Below, in pieces: positions 1 to 7,569 of a stretch of 16,876 nt of DNA. The translations under genes were made by a program, and so were the position numbers. Within the stretch, counting starts at the first letter, position 1. Each line of letters starts with the position of its first letter. Source of the stretch: Planctomycetota bacterium (GTDB lineage: Bacteria; Planctomycetota; Brocadiia; JAJRTI01); assembly GCA_024278415.1 (NCBI GenBank), contig JAJRTI010000327.1:1-16876 (forward strand). The letters are read 5' to 3'. The notes beneath the pieces were generated by a model. The model worked only from the letters and a program-made list of their open reading frames with translations. It was not told the origin of the DNA and did not search any database.

Positions 1-1555
1 CGAGCATTTGCCGCGCGCAGACGATGAGCGCCGCGTCCACTGCGGATCGCGTCGCGGCGGCCGGCGCGGACGTGAGGGCCGCGGCGGCCGCGTCGCCTCC
101 GATCTTGCCCAGCGCGGCCGCGGCCGCGGAGGAGATCGCCGCGTTCGGATCCGCGAGCAGCTTGGCGAGCATGGGCACGGACCGGGCGTCCTTGCGCTCG
201 CCCAGGGAGTTGATGACGCCCACCTTCGCCTTGCCTTGCGTCTTGCCGAGCGCGTTGCGCAGCGCCGCGGTGGCCGCCTCGGCCGGCATGCGCTCCAGCG
301 CGTAGCGCGCCATGTCGGATAGCTCGGGATCGGCCAGCAGCTTGGCCAGCGCGGGCACGGACTTCTCCGTGCCGATGAGGTAGAGCTGCCGGCACGCGAA
401 GCGTTTGCAGTCCGCGGTCGTATCGGGCCGCAGCAGCGCTGCCAGTTGCGTTTCCAGCATGCCGCGCTCCGCGGCGCCGGCCTTCTGCGCGTCCACGACC
501 CGCGTGGCGATCAGTTTGGGCGCGGTGTCATTGCCCCCGAGTTTGTACTGGGCGAGTTCCTTGAACGACGCGGCCAGGCCGGCGGCCCGCGCCTGCGCCC
601 GCGACTGCTCCACGTACGCGGGATCCAGTTCTGCGGACGGCGTCGTGTCCGCGGGCAGGTCGCCCATGGCGAACTGGATGCCGTCGAGGTAGTACTGGAG
701 GATCATCGGGTTCCAGGAAATCTCGTTGCGGTGGCCGAGGGAGCAGTAGAAGACTCGGCCCTTGCCGTAGCGGTGCACCCAACTGATCGCGAAGTCGCCG
801 TCCTTGCGCTTGATCTTGTCGCCCTTGTTCATGTTCGTCTTAGACGTGTCGAGGCTCAGCAGCACGCGGAGCTTCTTGCGCGAGTAGGGATCGCGGAACT
901 GGTAGATCTCGTCCTTGATCGTGAAGTCCTGGCCCTTGAACGCGGCGTTGAGCGGGTGTGCGGGATCGTCGTTCCTCACGCGCACGTCCTCGTGCCAGGG
1001 GTGGCCCTGGAAGTAGCCGCCGATCATGTCGCCATACTCGGGCCAGGCGTAGAAGCAGTCGGTCGCCGCGTGGATGCCGACGAGGCCTTTGCCTCCTTTG
1101 ACGAAGTCGAGGAAGCTCTTCTTCAGGCGCGCGTCGCGTGCGAGGGCGTCCGCCTTCTCCTTGCCCTTCAGGACCTTGAAATTCTTGGGCAGGAACTGGC
1201 GCATGGTCGTGTTGGCCATGAAGACCGCGTCGAACTGCGCGAGCGTGGCCGGCTCGAACATGGCCATGTCGTCGCTCACGGTCGCGGCGAACGCGCCGGT
1301 CTTCTGGCCCATGATCTGGAGGGCCTTTGCCATGAACGGTATCGAGCTGTGGACGTACCCCTGGCAGCCGGTGAACACGAGCAGCTTGCGCGGCCGGGCC
1401 GGCCGCACGCGGGCCTGTGTTGGCGCAGCGGCCTCGATCCGCTTGATCTCTTTCGCGGACGGCGGCTTGGGTGGCTTGCGTGCGCCCGCGGCGCGGGCCG
1501 GCTCGGCGCAGAGGATGAGGCAGAGGGCGACTGTGAGCGGCAGGCGGCGCAGCAT
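1..1555 (-). CDS. ThuA-like domain protein with C-terminal HEAT repeats, secreted (partial)
   Basis: At least 518 codons are open from an ATG at 1555, and the gene runs off the left edge, so the C-terminus is missing. AAGGA lies a few bases upstream of the start. Residues 1-22 form a signal peptide (basic start, hydrophobic core, ARA end), so export is expected. Residues about 56-302 look like the ThuA-like class I amidotransferase fold: RKLLVFTG at the start, GIHAATD at 160-166, HPWHE at 185-189, DEIYQF at 215-220, then a conserved GH before a tryptophan. From about residue 330 to the edge the protein is alanine- and leucine-rich, with HEAT-type units (two clear PxLAKLLADP repeats). ThuA-like proteins are linked to sugar metabolism, but many are of unknown activity, so no substrate is assigned. 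ThuA plus HEAT fusions are common in planctomycete-like genomes. Confidence 0.87.
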   Translation of the reverse strand, partial: MLRRLPLTVALCLILCAEPARAAGARKPPKPPSAKEIKRIEAAAPTQARVRPARPRKLLVFTGCQGYVHSSIPFMAKALQIMGQKTGAFAATVSDDMAMFEPATLAQFDAVFMANTTMRQFLPKNFKVLKGKEKADALARDARLKKSFLDFVKGGKGLVGIHAATDCFYAWPEYGDMIGGYFQGHPWHEDVRVRNDDPAHPLNAAFKGQDFTIKDEIYQFRDPYSRKKLRVLLSLDTSKTNMNKGDKIKRKDGDFAISWVHRYGKGRVFYCSLGHRNEISWNPMILQYYLDGIQFAMGDLPADTTPSAELDPAYVEQSRAQARAAGLAASFKELAQYKLGGNDTAPKLIATRVVDAQKAGAAERGMLETQLAALLRPDTTADCKRFACRQLYLIGTEKSVPALAKLLADPELSDMARYALERMPAEAATAALRNALGKTQGKAKVGVINSLGERKDARSVPMLAKLLADPNAAISSAAAAALGKIGGDAAAAALTSAPAAATRSAVDAALIVCARQML

Positions 1556-1606
1556 GGCAGAATCCTTATCCATAGCGGAAGTGCTGGTGAATGGCCCAAA
1601 ACGAAC

Positions 1607-1635
1607 AGGATGCCTTGTGGCCTGCGGCAAGTCAA
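1607..1635 (-). promoter_or_regulatory. candidate promoter for the ThuA/HEAT gene
   Basis: On the minus strand TTGACT (1635-1630, five of six consensus bases) is followed after 17 bases by CATCCT (1612-1607, three of six). It lies about 50 bases before the ATG at 1555. The -35 is good and the -10 is weak. Its -35 faces away from the plus-strand one at 1669. Confidence 0.3.
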
Positions 1636-1668
1636 GCCGCACGATTCCGCGGCGAGACGCGGCCATGC

Positions 1669-1698
1669 TTGACACCTTCCTTTGCCCTCTGCCAGAAT
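1669..1698 (+). promoter_or_regulatory. candidate sigma70-type promoter
   Basis: TTGACA (1669-1674, perfect) is followed after 18 bases by CAGAAT (1693-1698, four of six). It points toward the short ORF at 1758 and, beyond it, the GT-C gene at 1944, which would then have a leader of about 240 bases crossing the paired-hairpin repeat. Confidence 0.45.
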
Positions 1699-1757
1699 GC
1701 CCGGCCACCCGTTCGACCCGCGTCGGCGCCGAGCGCTTGGACACCAGGAGTTTCCCC

Positions 1758-1832
1758 ATGAGCTTTGCTGATCCGAGCGGCAGATGCCGCTGGCTTGTAG
1801 TAGGGCCATTTATGGCCCGTCAGCAACGCTGA
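1758..1832 (+). CDS. 24-codon ORF ending inside a repeat; possible truncated gene or leader peptide
   Basis: An ATG at 1758 has AGGAG at 1746-1750, seven bases upstream, which is a better initiation signal than the one at the following GT-C gene. A promoter candidate lies at 1669-1698. The frame gives 24 residues (MSFADPSGRC at the start) and stops at 1832. From about residue 13 onward the codons lie in the left hairpin of the repeat at 1795-1862. It may be the 5' stub of a gene cut by the repeat, a leader peptide, or chance. I do not recognise the sequence. Confidence 0.3.
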   Translation: MSFADPSGRCRWLVVGPFMARQQR

Positions 1833-1862
1833 GAAAACGGGCGATGAATCGCCCTACTACAA
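1795..1862. repeat. paired inverted hairpin element (REP/BIME-like), copy 1
   Basis: Outer arms TTGTAGTAGGGC (1795-1806) and GCCCTACTACAA (1851-1862) are perfect inverted repeats. Each half also folds by itself: GGGCCAT-TT-ATGGCCC (1803-1818) and GGGCGAT-GA-ATCGCCC (1839-1854). Read on its own strand, each half begins with GTAG just before the hairpin. This is the layout of REP sequences arranged as BIMEs, where GTAG is the foot recognised by RAYT (TnpA-REP) enzymes. A second copy with a different linker is at 9371-9448. Confidence 0.85.
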
Positions 1863-1943
1863 ACGCCCCGCGCGTCCCACCCGGCCCCGTGTACATAACA
1901 ATCGTCGTAAGAAACCGGTGACGCCAGGCTTGCGGTAGGACGG

Positions 1944-3488
1944 GTGGAAATTCTGGGGAAACTCGTGCTTGGACACATGCACAACTCGAAGCGATCCTGC
2001 CTGTTGCCTTCGCGCGACGCGCTCTTCGTCGCCGCGTCGGCCGCGCCGTTTGCGCTGTGGTTGCTGCTGAAGCACCTGAACCGCGACTTGTGGTACGACG
2101 AGCTGTACACGCTGGGCCAGTTCGTGTGCGTGCCCTTCGGCCGCACGGCCACGAACTATGTCGCGCCGAACAACCACATCCTCTTCAGCCTCATGGCCAA
2201 CGCATGGCTCAAGCTGATGGGCATCGGCGGCGTGGCCGAGGCCATGGACGCGGTGTGGAAGCTGCGCCTGCTCTGCCTCGCGCCCACTGCCGGCGCCTTG
2301 GCCTATACGTACGCCACCGCGCGGCGGCTCGCGCCGCGAACGGGCTGGCTCGCGGTGCTGCTGCTCGCGACGACGATCCCCTTCTTCAACTTCGCGCTCC
2401 AGTTCCGGGGGTACGTGTGGAGCATGTTCTTCCTCTGCGGCGTGCTCCATCACCTCGTGCGACTGGAGGCGCGGCCTCGCACTGGAGACGCGCTGGCCGT
2501 AGGGGCGTTCGCTCTGGCCGCGCTCTACACAATCCCGCTTAATCTGTATGCGGTGGCCGCGATCGGGTTGGTCTGCCTGGGCGAGGGGCTGCTCGTGGCG
2601 GAGCGCCGCGCGTTCGCCGTGCGAGCCGTGGCCGCGCTCGCGGCGGCGCTCGCGCTCGCGGCGCTGCTCTATGCTCCCGTGATGAGCCAGCTCCTGGGCA
2701 ACCCCACGGTCAAGAGCGGCGGCCCGTTCCGGCTCGATACGCTCTCGCGCGTCCTGCCCACGACGCTGCTCTACTTCGTGTCCGAGCGGTACTTGCTGGT
2801 GGTCCTTGCCGCGGCAGGGCTGCTCGGCTCATTTCGTTCGATTCGCGGCTCAACATCTGAGAGCGGCCGTTGGCCGTGGCGGCTTGGGGCGCTACTCTTG
2901 CTCCCGTTCGTGCTGAGCTTCGTGCGGGGCGATCGGCCGTTTCTGCGCGTGTTCGTGAACTTGGCTCCGGTGTTCGCGATCCTCGCCGCGTTGCTCGTGC
3001 AGCGTGCGCTCGACCAGATGCTTGGCCGGCGCGGCGCGAGCCCATGGGTGGCTGTGTGTCTCATCGCCTACTGCTACCTGTCGTTCGCACTGGGCATGGT
3101 GCGCATCTCGTCGCACCTGCGAAGCGACATCACGGCCGGGCGCAAGTCGCAGGACATCTACTTCAACTACTACCAGGCCCACTACGCGCCGTCGCGCGTT
3201 GCGCAGTTGCTTGCGACCGCGGCGCGCCGGGAGCCGGCGCCGGTCGTGTGCTGGTACCTCGGCGATAAGGTGGCGGCCCCTCAGTATCTTGCCAGGCAGG
3301 GGATCGCCCCCCTTCGCCGCGAGGCGCTGGGGCCGGTGCTGAGGGACGTGGGCCGCGCCTACGTGTTCACTGCGTTTCCCCAACGGTTCACGAGCGACGT
3401 CCGGCGGCGGGGCGGCAAGTTGGCCGTGCGAAGGCTCAACGCGGAGCCGTCGTTCCTCAACGCGTTCGTGGTCACGGCCGATAGGTGA
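1944..3488 (+). CDS. GT-C family membrane glycosyltransferase (GT39/ArnT-like)
   Basis: A 514-residue polytopic membrane protein from a GTG at 1944. An in-frame ATG at 1977 would give 503 residues; both starts have only weak, very close GGA-type signals, so the start is uncertain. After the first membrane segment (about 26-45) comes LWYDELYT, with the acidic pair D52-E53 in the first large outer loop. NNHILFSL follows at 76-83. This is the usual arrangement of polyprenyl-phosphate-sugar-dependent GT-C transferases, where the acidic residue is catalytic. Many further leucine/alanine-rich segments follow, then a soluble tail from about 400. It probably moves a sugar from a lipid carrier onto an acceptor outside the membrane; donor and acceptor cannot be told. 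The 3' end overlaps the convergent propeller-PHP gene by 17 bp. Confidence 0.82.
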   Translation: MEILGKLVLGHMHNSKRSCLLPSRDALFVAASAAPFALWLLLKHLNRDLWYDELYTLGQFVCVPFGRTATNYVAPNNHILFSLMANAWLKLMGIGGVAEAMDAVWKLRLLCLAPTAGALAYTYATARRLAPRTGWLAVLLLATTIPFFNFALQFRGYVWSMFFLCGVLHHLVRLEARPRTGDALAVGAFALAALYTIPLNLYAVAAIGLVCLGEGLLVAERRAFAVRAVAALAAALALAALLYAPVMSQLLGNPTVKSGGPFRLDTLSRVLPTTLLYFVSERYLLVVLAAAGLLGSFRSIRGSTSESGRWPWRLGALLLLPFVLSFVRGDRPFLRVFVNLAPVFAILAALLVQRALDQMLGRRGASPWVAVCLIAYCYLSFALGMVRISSHLRSDITAGRKSQDIYFNYYQAHYAPSRVAQLLATAARREPAPVVCWYLGDKVAAPQYLARQGIAPLRREALGPVLRDVGRAYVFTAFPQRFTSDVRRRGGKLAVRRLNAEPSFLNAFVVTADR

Positions 3489-6400
3489 TCCACATGGGCG
3501 AGACCCACACGATCTCGCCGTTGTTGATGGCCACGCTGATCCGCTTCCCGCCTGAGCCCTTGATCTTGCGCTCCGACTTCTGGCCCACCTGCGTGCCGCG
3601 CACGTAGTAGTAGCTCGTCTTGCCCGGGCGGGCGTCGCGGTCGGTCCACTTGAAGCTCACCTCGCGCGTCATGGGCGAAGCCGAGTACACATACTCGTTG
3701 TCCTTCACGATCACCACCTCCGCGAAGGGCGCGGTGCCGATGAGCTTCACCTCGATCGTAGGCGGCTGCTGGACCGCGAACTCCTCGCCCATGAAATGGC
3801 CGGCGCTGCGCACGTCCGCGATGATGTTCTCGGTCGCGCCATAGATGCGGCGTTTCTTCATCGCGTCGAGGATGGCCTCGCGCGTGGGCTTCTCCACGAA
3901 CACGTTGCAATAGCTCATGTGCGTGGAGATGTGGTCGCTCGACGACTCGAACCCCAGCCGGTAGCCCTTCATGAGCGCGCGTGACACGAAGCCCATGGGC
4001 CGCCATCCGCCGAGGGACCACTCCGCGGAGTTCGTGCGCGGCGCGCCGGGCCGCTCGTAGCTTTGCCGGTCGCCTTGGTAGATCTCGACGATGGGCTCGA
4101 CCTTGGGGTCGTTGTCGCGCCAGTCCGTGCCCATGTTCGTGCCGCTCGTGTGCGACGCGCAGACACCGTCCAGTTGGCGCAGATACCGATAGAGCATTTG
4201 CGTGTCCGGGGTGTTTGGCCGAGGCGCGTCCGCAGGCAGGTCGTCCATGGCCTTGCCCATGCCCTTCTTCAAGCGGGCCAAGGGCCGGATGCCGCGGCGG
4301 GCGAACACGACGTTGCGATGGCCGTCGGGGTAGTTGCAGCTTCGCTCGTACGTGTACATGGACGTAAACGCGCCGGGCACGTTGAAGATGGACGTGGTCT
4401 TCTGCGTGAACCACCAGGTGAACTCGCGGCCGCCGCCGTTGTCGTGGTCGCCGTTGCCGATCCAGTCCATGCCGGCCATGTCGATCGCGTAGCGCCACAT
4501 GTCGAAGATCGTGCCGTCGCCGCCGCCGTCGCTGGACAGCTCCGTGTGGCGATGGAACTCGCCGCGCAGGATGCGGTAGGTCTTGCCGGCCACTGAGGTG
4601 CGATAACCTTGGATCGCGGCCACATGCTGCGCCTCGGTTTGGGCTTCGGCCGAAAGCTCGCGTGCGTCGCCAGGGGAGACCGGGGCCAACTCGTACTCAT
4701 GGGAAGGCGGGGCGAGCCGGCCTGTATCCGAGACCGCGATCTCTTTGTTCTGCCAAGTGTCGGGGTAGCGCGGGATCGTACGCGTGGTGGCCGGGAGCGC
4801 GCCTTTGCTGCGGCGCATGGCTTTCCACATGCCCGGGCCGAAGAAGGCTGCGGTGCGGAAGCGGTTGTCGGACGAGGCCACCAGATACATGCCCGATCCG
4901 GGCGCGGGCACGAGCGCGGGAGTCTCGTGGAGGAAGCCGTCGGACTCTGGCACGAACGCTCCCAGGCGCCACGCCTTGCCGTCGAGCGTGGTCACGAAGT
5001 TCACCCACGTCGTGCCCACCCAGGACATGAATCGCGCCATGCGCACGCGCGCGGACACCCACACCCGGCCGGTGGCGTCGACGCCGATCTGCGGCCCAGC
5101 GAAGAGGAAGCCGCCCTTGGCTTTGGGCCAACGCCGGTTGCCGTTGGGCATGGGCATGCTCAGGTTCACGTTGGCTTTGGGCCGAAGCAATTGGTCGCCG
5201 GCGAGCACCCGCAGGCCGATGCGGCGCTTGCGGTAGAGCGGCAGCCGCTTAGGGCTCTGGTCGTACGGCCCAAAATCCTTGCCCCAGCCTTCGGGGTTCT
5301 CCTCGTACGCGATCCACAGCCGGCCCTGCGGGTCGTACGCGAGGCTGGCGCGCGTCTCGTTCTGCGCGCTTGCCGCGATGGTGTGCGTCGGCCCCCATTC
5401 GCCCTTGGCCCACACGCGCGCGAGCAGGTCGTAGTTGCCGGCCTCATACGAATCCCATGCGACCGCGACTTGGCCGTCTTTCGACGCGGCGATGGCAGGC
5501 TTCCACTCGTTGGCCGGGCTACTGGCCACAGCCGTGGGTTTGCCGAAACGCAGCCCCTCTTGCTGGGCGACAAGGATATCGGAGTTCGTCTTGCCGAAGC
5601 TCTGCCACGCGGCCCAGACGCGGCCTTGGGAATCCGTGGCCGCGACGACGAAGAAGTCCGAACCCGGCGACATGCTGATGCACATGGGCTTGGCCCACTG
5701 GCCGGCCTCGCGCACCGTGGCGTACACCTGCCAGTTGTCGCGGCCGGTGCTCGTGTCGTTGCCGGCCCATAGCACCCACACGCGGCCCTGGCCGTCGACC
5801 GCGGCGGCGGTGCCGAAGAGATCTTGCCCGGGCGGGGTCAGAGGCTCCGGCGCAGTCCACTGGCCGGCCTTCATCTCCGTGAACATGAGCTGGTCGCCGC
5901 CGGTGGGTTTGGTGAGGAACGTGAAGTCCTCCGGCGGCTTCTTGATGGGCGGCCGCGAGCGGAAGCCTTCGCCGTGGGTGAACGCGAGGTAGGCCACGTA
6001 GAGCGCTCCGTCCGCGCCTGCGGCCGCGCTGGGGTAGACGTCTTCCGTGGGCGACTTGACGATGAGCCGCGAGGTGGGCACGCGCTGCACTTCCACCTGG
6101 CCCTGGAGCCTCATGAGCGCGCGGCCGAAGCCGATCCGGCCGATGGGCGCGGTGAAGTCGCCGTGGTTGGTCTTGACCTCGAGTGCGCTCGCCTTGCCCA
6201 CGTCGGCGATGGTGAGGATGACGCCGTTGGGCCTCATGGGGGCCTTGTCCGCGGTCTGGCCGCGCATCTTCCAGAAGAGGTGGAAGAAACGGTTCGAGTT
6301 GAACTTGAACTTCGAGACCGTCGCGTAGTCGTCGCCCCTGAAGCGCCAACTGTCCGTGGCGATGATACGGCCGCCGGTGACCGCGTACGCCCCTTCCCAC

Positions 6401-6552
6401 GAAGTGGGCTTCTTGTCCTTGAGGCCGCAGAGGATCTTGACGCTGATGAGCTTGTGGCCCATGGGCACGTCGAGCCGCGCGGGCTCGGCGGCCTGGACGC
6501 CGTGGCCGATGCACGTAGCGAGCAAGCAAGCGATGGTGAGACGACGTTTCAT
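3472..6552 (-). CDS. secreted beta-propeller plus PHP-type metallohydrolase domain protein
   Basis: 1026 residues from the ATG at 6552, chosen for GGAG six bases upstream and a signal peptide (MKRRL..., ending VQA-AEP near residue 21). A longer TTG start at 6576 is less likely. Residues about 172-600 carry at least six spaced units of the type DGQGRVWVLW (near 181, 253, 308, 359, 408, 492), as in sialidase- or TolB-like propellers. Residues about 660-900 show PHP-type metal motifs: H667-R-H669, D702-H703-D704 in GNGDHDN, E736, H801 in SHTSG, and DH at 873-874 with H878. This resembles large DUF3604-like proteins of planctomycete genomes. Metal-dependent hydrolysis in the periplasm or outside is likely; the substrate is unknown. 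The C-terminal 100 residues look like a beta-sandwich. It is the last gene of a co-directional run, 88 bases after the ATPase gene. Confidence 0.85.
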   Translation of the reverse strand: MKRRLTIACLLATCIGHGVQAAEPARLDVPMGHKLISVKILCGLKDKKPTSWEGAYAVTGGRIIATDSWRFRGDDYATVSKFKFNSNRFFHLFWKMRGQTADKAPMRPNGVILTIADVGKASALEVKTNHGDFTAPIGRIGFGRALMRLQGQVEVQRVPTSRLIVKSPTEDVYPSAAAGADGALYVAYLAFTHGEGFRSRPPIKKPPEDFTFLTKPTGGDQLMFTEMKAGQWTAPEPLTPPGQDLFGTAAAVDGQGRVWVLWAGNDTSTGRDNWQVYATVREAGQWAKPMCISMSPGSDFFVVAATDSQGRVWAAWQSFGKTNSDILVAQQEGLRFGKPTAVASSPANEWKPAIAASKDGQVAVAWDSYEAGNYDLLARVWAKGEWGPTHTIAASAQNETRASLAYDPQGRLWIAYEENPEGWGKDFGPYDQSPKRLPLYRKRRIGLRVLAGDQLLRPKANVNLSMPMPNGNRRWPKAKGGFLFAGPQIGVDATGRVWVSARVRMARFMSWVGTTWVNFVTTLDGKAWRLGAFVPESDGFLHETPALVPAPGSGMYLVASSDNRFRTAAFFGPGMWKAMRRSKGALPATTRTIPRYPDTWQNKEIAVSDTGRLAPPSHEYELAPVSPGDARELSAEAQTEAQHVAAIQGYRTSVAGKTYRILRGEFHRHTELSSDGGGDGTIFDMWRYAIDMAGMDWIGNGDHDNGGGREFTWWFTQKTTSIFNVPGAFTSMYTYERSCNYPDGHRNVVFARRGIRPLARLKKGMGKAMDDLPADAPRPNTPDTQMLYRYLRQLDGVCASHTSGTNMGTDWRDNDPKVEPIVEIYQGDRQSYERPGAPRTNSAEWSLGGWRPMGFVSRALMKGYRLGFESSSDHISTHMSYCNVFVEKPTREAILDAMKKRRIYGATENIIADVRSAGHFMGEEFAVQQPPTIEVKLIGTAPFAEVVIVKDNEYVYSASPMTREVSFKWTDRDARPGKTSYYYVRGTQVGQKSERKIKGSGGKRISVAINNGEIVWVSPMWITYRP

Positions 6553-6640
6553 GGGGTTCTCCGTTGCGGGGTCCAAGACAAGCAGCGGTGGGCCACATTG
6601 TCGCAGTCTGGCCCAGGTGGGGCCTGCGTCGCCGGTGCGC

Positions 6641-7066
6641 TCAGAGCTGCACGCGGACCTCGAGCACGTTCTTGCCGCGCGCCCTGCGATACTTCACCTC
6701 GTCGGCCATGTCCTGCACGAGGAAAATGCCCAAGCCGCCGATGGGCCGCTCCTCGATGCTGTCGCCGCTCGGGATAGAGCGCGGAGCAGAGGGGTCGAAC
6801 TCGCGGCCGTCGTCCTCGAAGGTGAGCGTGGCCGCGTCCTTGCCCAAGACCACCTTCACCGTGATCTCATGCCGCGCTCCATCGTCGTGCGCGAACTTAA
6901 TAATGTTGGTCGCGATCTCTTCCAACGCCAGCCTTATCGCGTACGCCCCCTTGGCCGGCACGCGGTGGGCGTCGAGGAACCGGTGCAACGTCTCGGCGGC
7001 TTGGTCCAACTCCGGCAGGAGATTGCCAAACTCGAGCAGAAGCTCGTGTACCTTCTCACGCGCCAT
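6641..7066 (-). CDS. anti-sigma factor-type serine kinase (HATPase, RsbW-like)
   Basis: 141 residues, the usual length of stand-alone RsbW/SpoIIAB-type ATPases. The GHKL motifs are all present: the N-box in ALEEIATNIIKF with E50 and N54, the G1 box EDDGREF with D85/D86 and G87, and the G2 box GGLGIFLV at 110-117. Such proteins bind a sigma factor or another partner and phosphorylate a STAS antagonist. The STAS gene lies directly upstream with a 9-base gap; the ribosome-binding site here is weak, so translational coupling to the STAS gene is likely. No sigma factor or PP2C phosphatase is in the window, so the final target is unknown. Confidence 0.9.
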   Translation of the reverse strand: MAREKVHELLLEFGNLLPELDQAAETLHRFLDAHRVPAKGAYAIRLALEEIATNIIKFAHDDGARHEITVKVVLGKDAATLTFEDDGREFDPSAPRSIPSGDSIEERPIGGLGIFLVQDMADEVKYRRARGKNVLEVRVQL

Positions 7067-7075
7067 AGGCGGCTT

Positions 7076-7420
7076 TCATGCGAGCCCGAGCAGTTGCTTT
7101 GCTTCGTCCATGCTGTGCGCGACCGGGAGGACTTGCGTGACGCCTCCCTTGGTGAGCAATGCTTCGACCAGGGGGTGGGGTTCGAGCAGCACCAGATTCG
7201 CGCCTGCCTTCACCAGCGGCTTGGCGCAACTGATGAGCAACCGAATGCCCATGGATGCGACGAAGCTCACGTCGGCCATATCCACGATGGTTGGCTTGCC
7301 TCGGCCGGCCGTGACGCGCGTGAACTCCAGGTCGATCTTGTTCGAGCCCCCCGAATCCAACGACCCGTGCAGCGACACGTGCGTCAACTCATCCGACTCC
7401 TCGATGACTTGAAGCCTCAT
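7076..7420 (-). CDS. STAS domain anti-sigma factor antagonist (RsbV/SpoIIAA-like)
   Basis: 114 residues from the ATG at 7420, preceded by a strong GGAGG with six bases spacing. The open frame extends much further upstream but only as antisense to the GH4 gene, so the longer version is rejected. The fold has the typical start (HVSLHGSLDSG) and the motif DMADVSFVASMGIRLL. Aligned by eye to Bacillus SpoIIAA, where DSSG carries phospho-Ser58, the ASMG here keeps that serine as S56, so phosphorylation control should be possible. The ATPase encoded next is the expected kinase partner. Together they form a partner-switch pair controlling an unidentified sigma factor or other protein. Confidence 0.9.
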   Translation of the reverse strand: MRLQVIEESDELTHVSLHGSLDSGGSNKIDLEFTRVTAGRGKPTIVDMADVSFVASMGIRLLISCAKPLVKAGANLVLLEPHPLVEALLTKGGVTQVLPVAHSMDEAKQLLGLA

Positions 7421-7525
7421 ACGACACCTCCAGTGTGAGCATGGCTGGCGAACACGTTGAACCGCGCACAGTATGCCACTCGCCCGCTGGCGACACAAGC
7501 GCAAACTCGGCCATGGGCACAACCT

Positions 7526-7548
7526 CCCGAAGGTTGCCAACCCTCGGG
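7526..7548 (-). terminator. hairpin 3' of the GH4 gene, possible terminator without U-tract
   Basis: As minus-strand RNA the arms pair over 10 bp with one G-U and a GGC loop; on the plus strand the same position is an A-C mismatch, so the structure suits minus-strand transcripts. It starts 22 bases after the GH4 stop. No run of U follows, so it may be a weak terminator or an RNA-end stabiliser between the GH4 and STAS genes. Confidence 0.35.
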
Positions 7549-7569
7549 GGGCATGGCCCCTGCCCGCGC

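Larger units (their letters stand above)
1556..1943. other. divergent intergenic region, 388 bp
   Basis: This gap separates the ThuA gene (leftward) from the GT-C gene (rightward). It holds two back-to-back promoter candidates, a 24-codon ORF with a good ribosome-binding site at 1758, and a paired-hairpin repeat at 1795-1862. I see nothing further in 1863-1943 apart from the possible starts of the GT-C gene. Confidence 0.6.

Noticed and set aside
446..1672. 408-codon plus-strand open frame opposite the ThuA gene
   Set aside because: The minus strand has a signal peptide and clear ThuA motifs; this frame is a low-complexity, Arg/Val/Glu/His-rich shadow caused by high GC.
1795..1862. Paired hairpin as a rho-independent terminator
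   Set aside because: No U-tract follows either hairpin, and a second dispersed copy in a different context shows it is a repeat.
4609..5772. 387-codon plus-strand frame inside the propeller-PHP gene
   Set aside because: Antisense to a well-supported gene; no recognisable domain, ribosome-binding site or signal.
5824..6777. 317-codon plus-strand frame across the start of the propeller-PHP gene and the end of the ATPase gene
   Set aside because: It crosses two well-supported genes on the other strand and has shadow composition.
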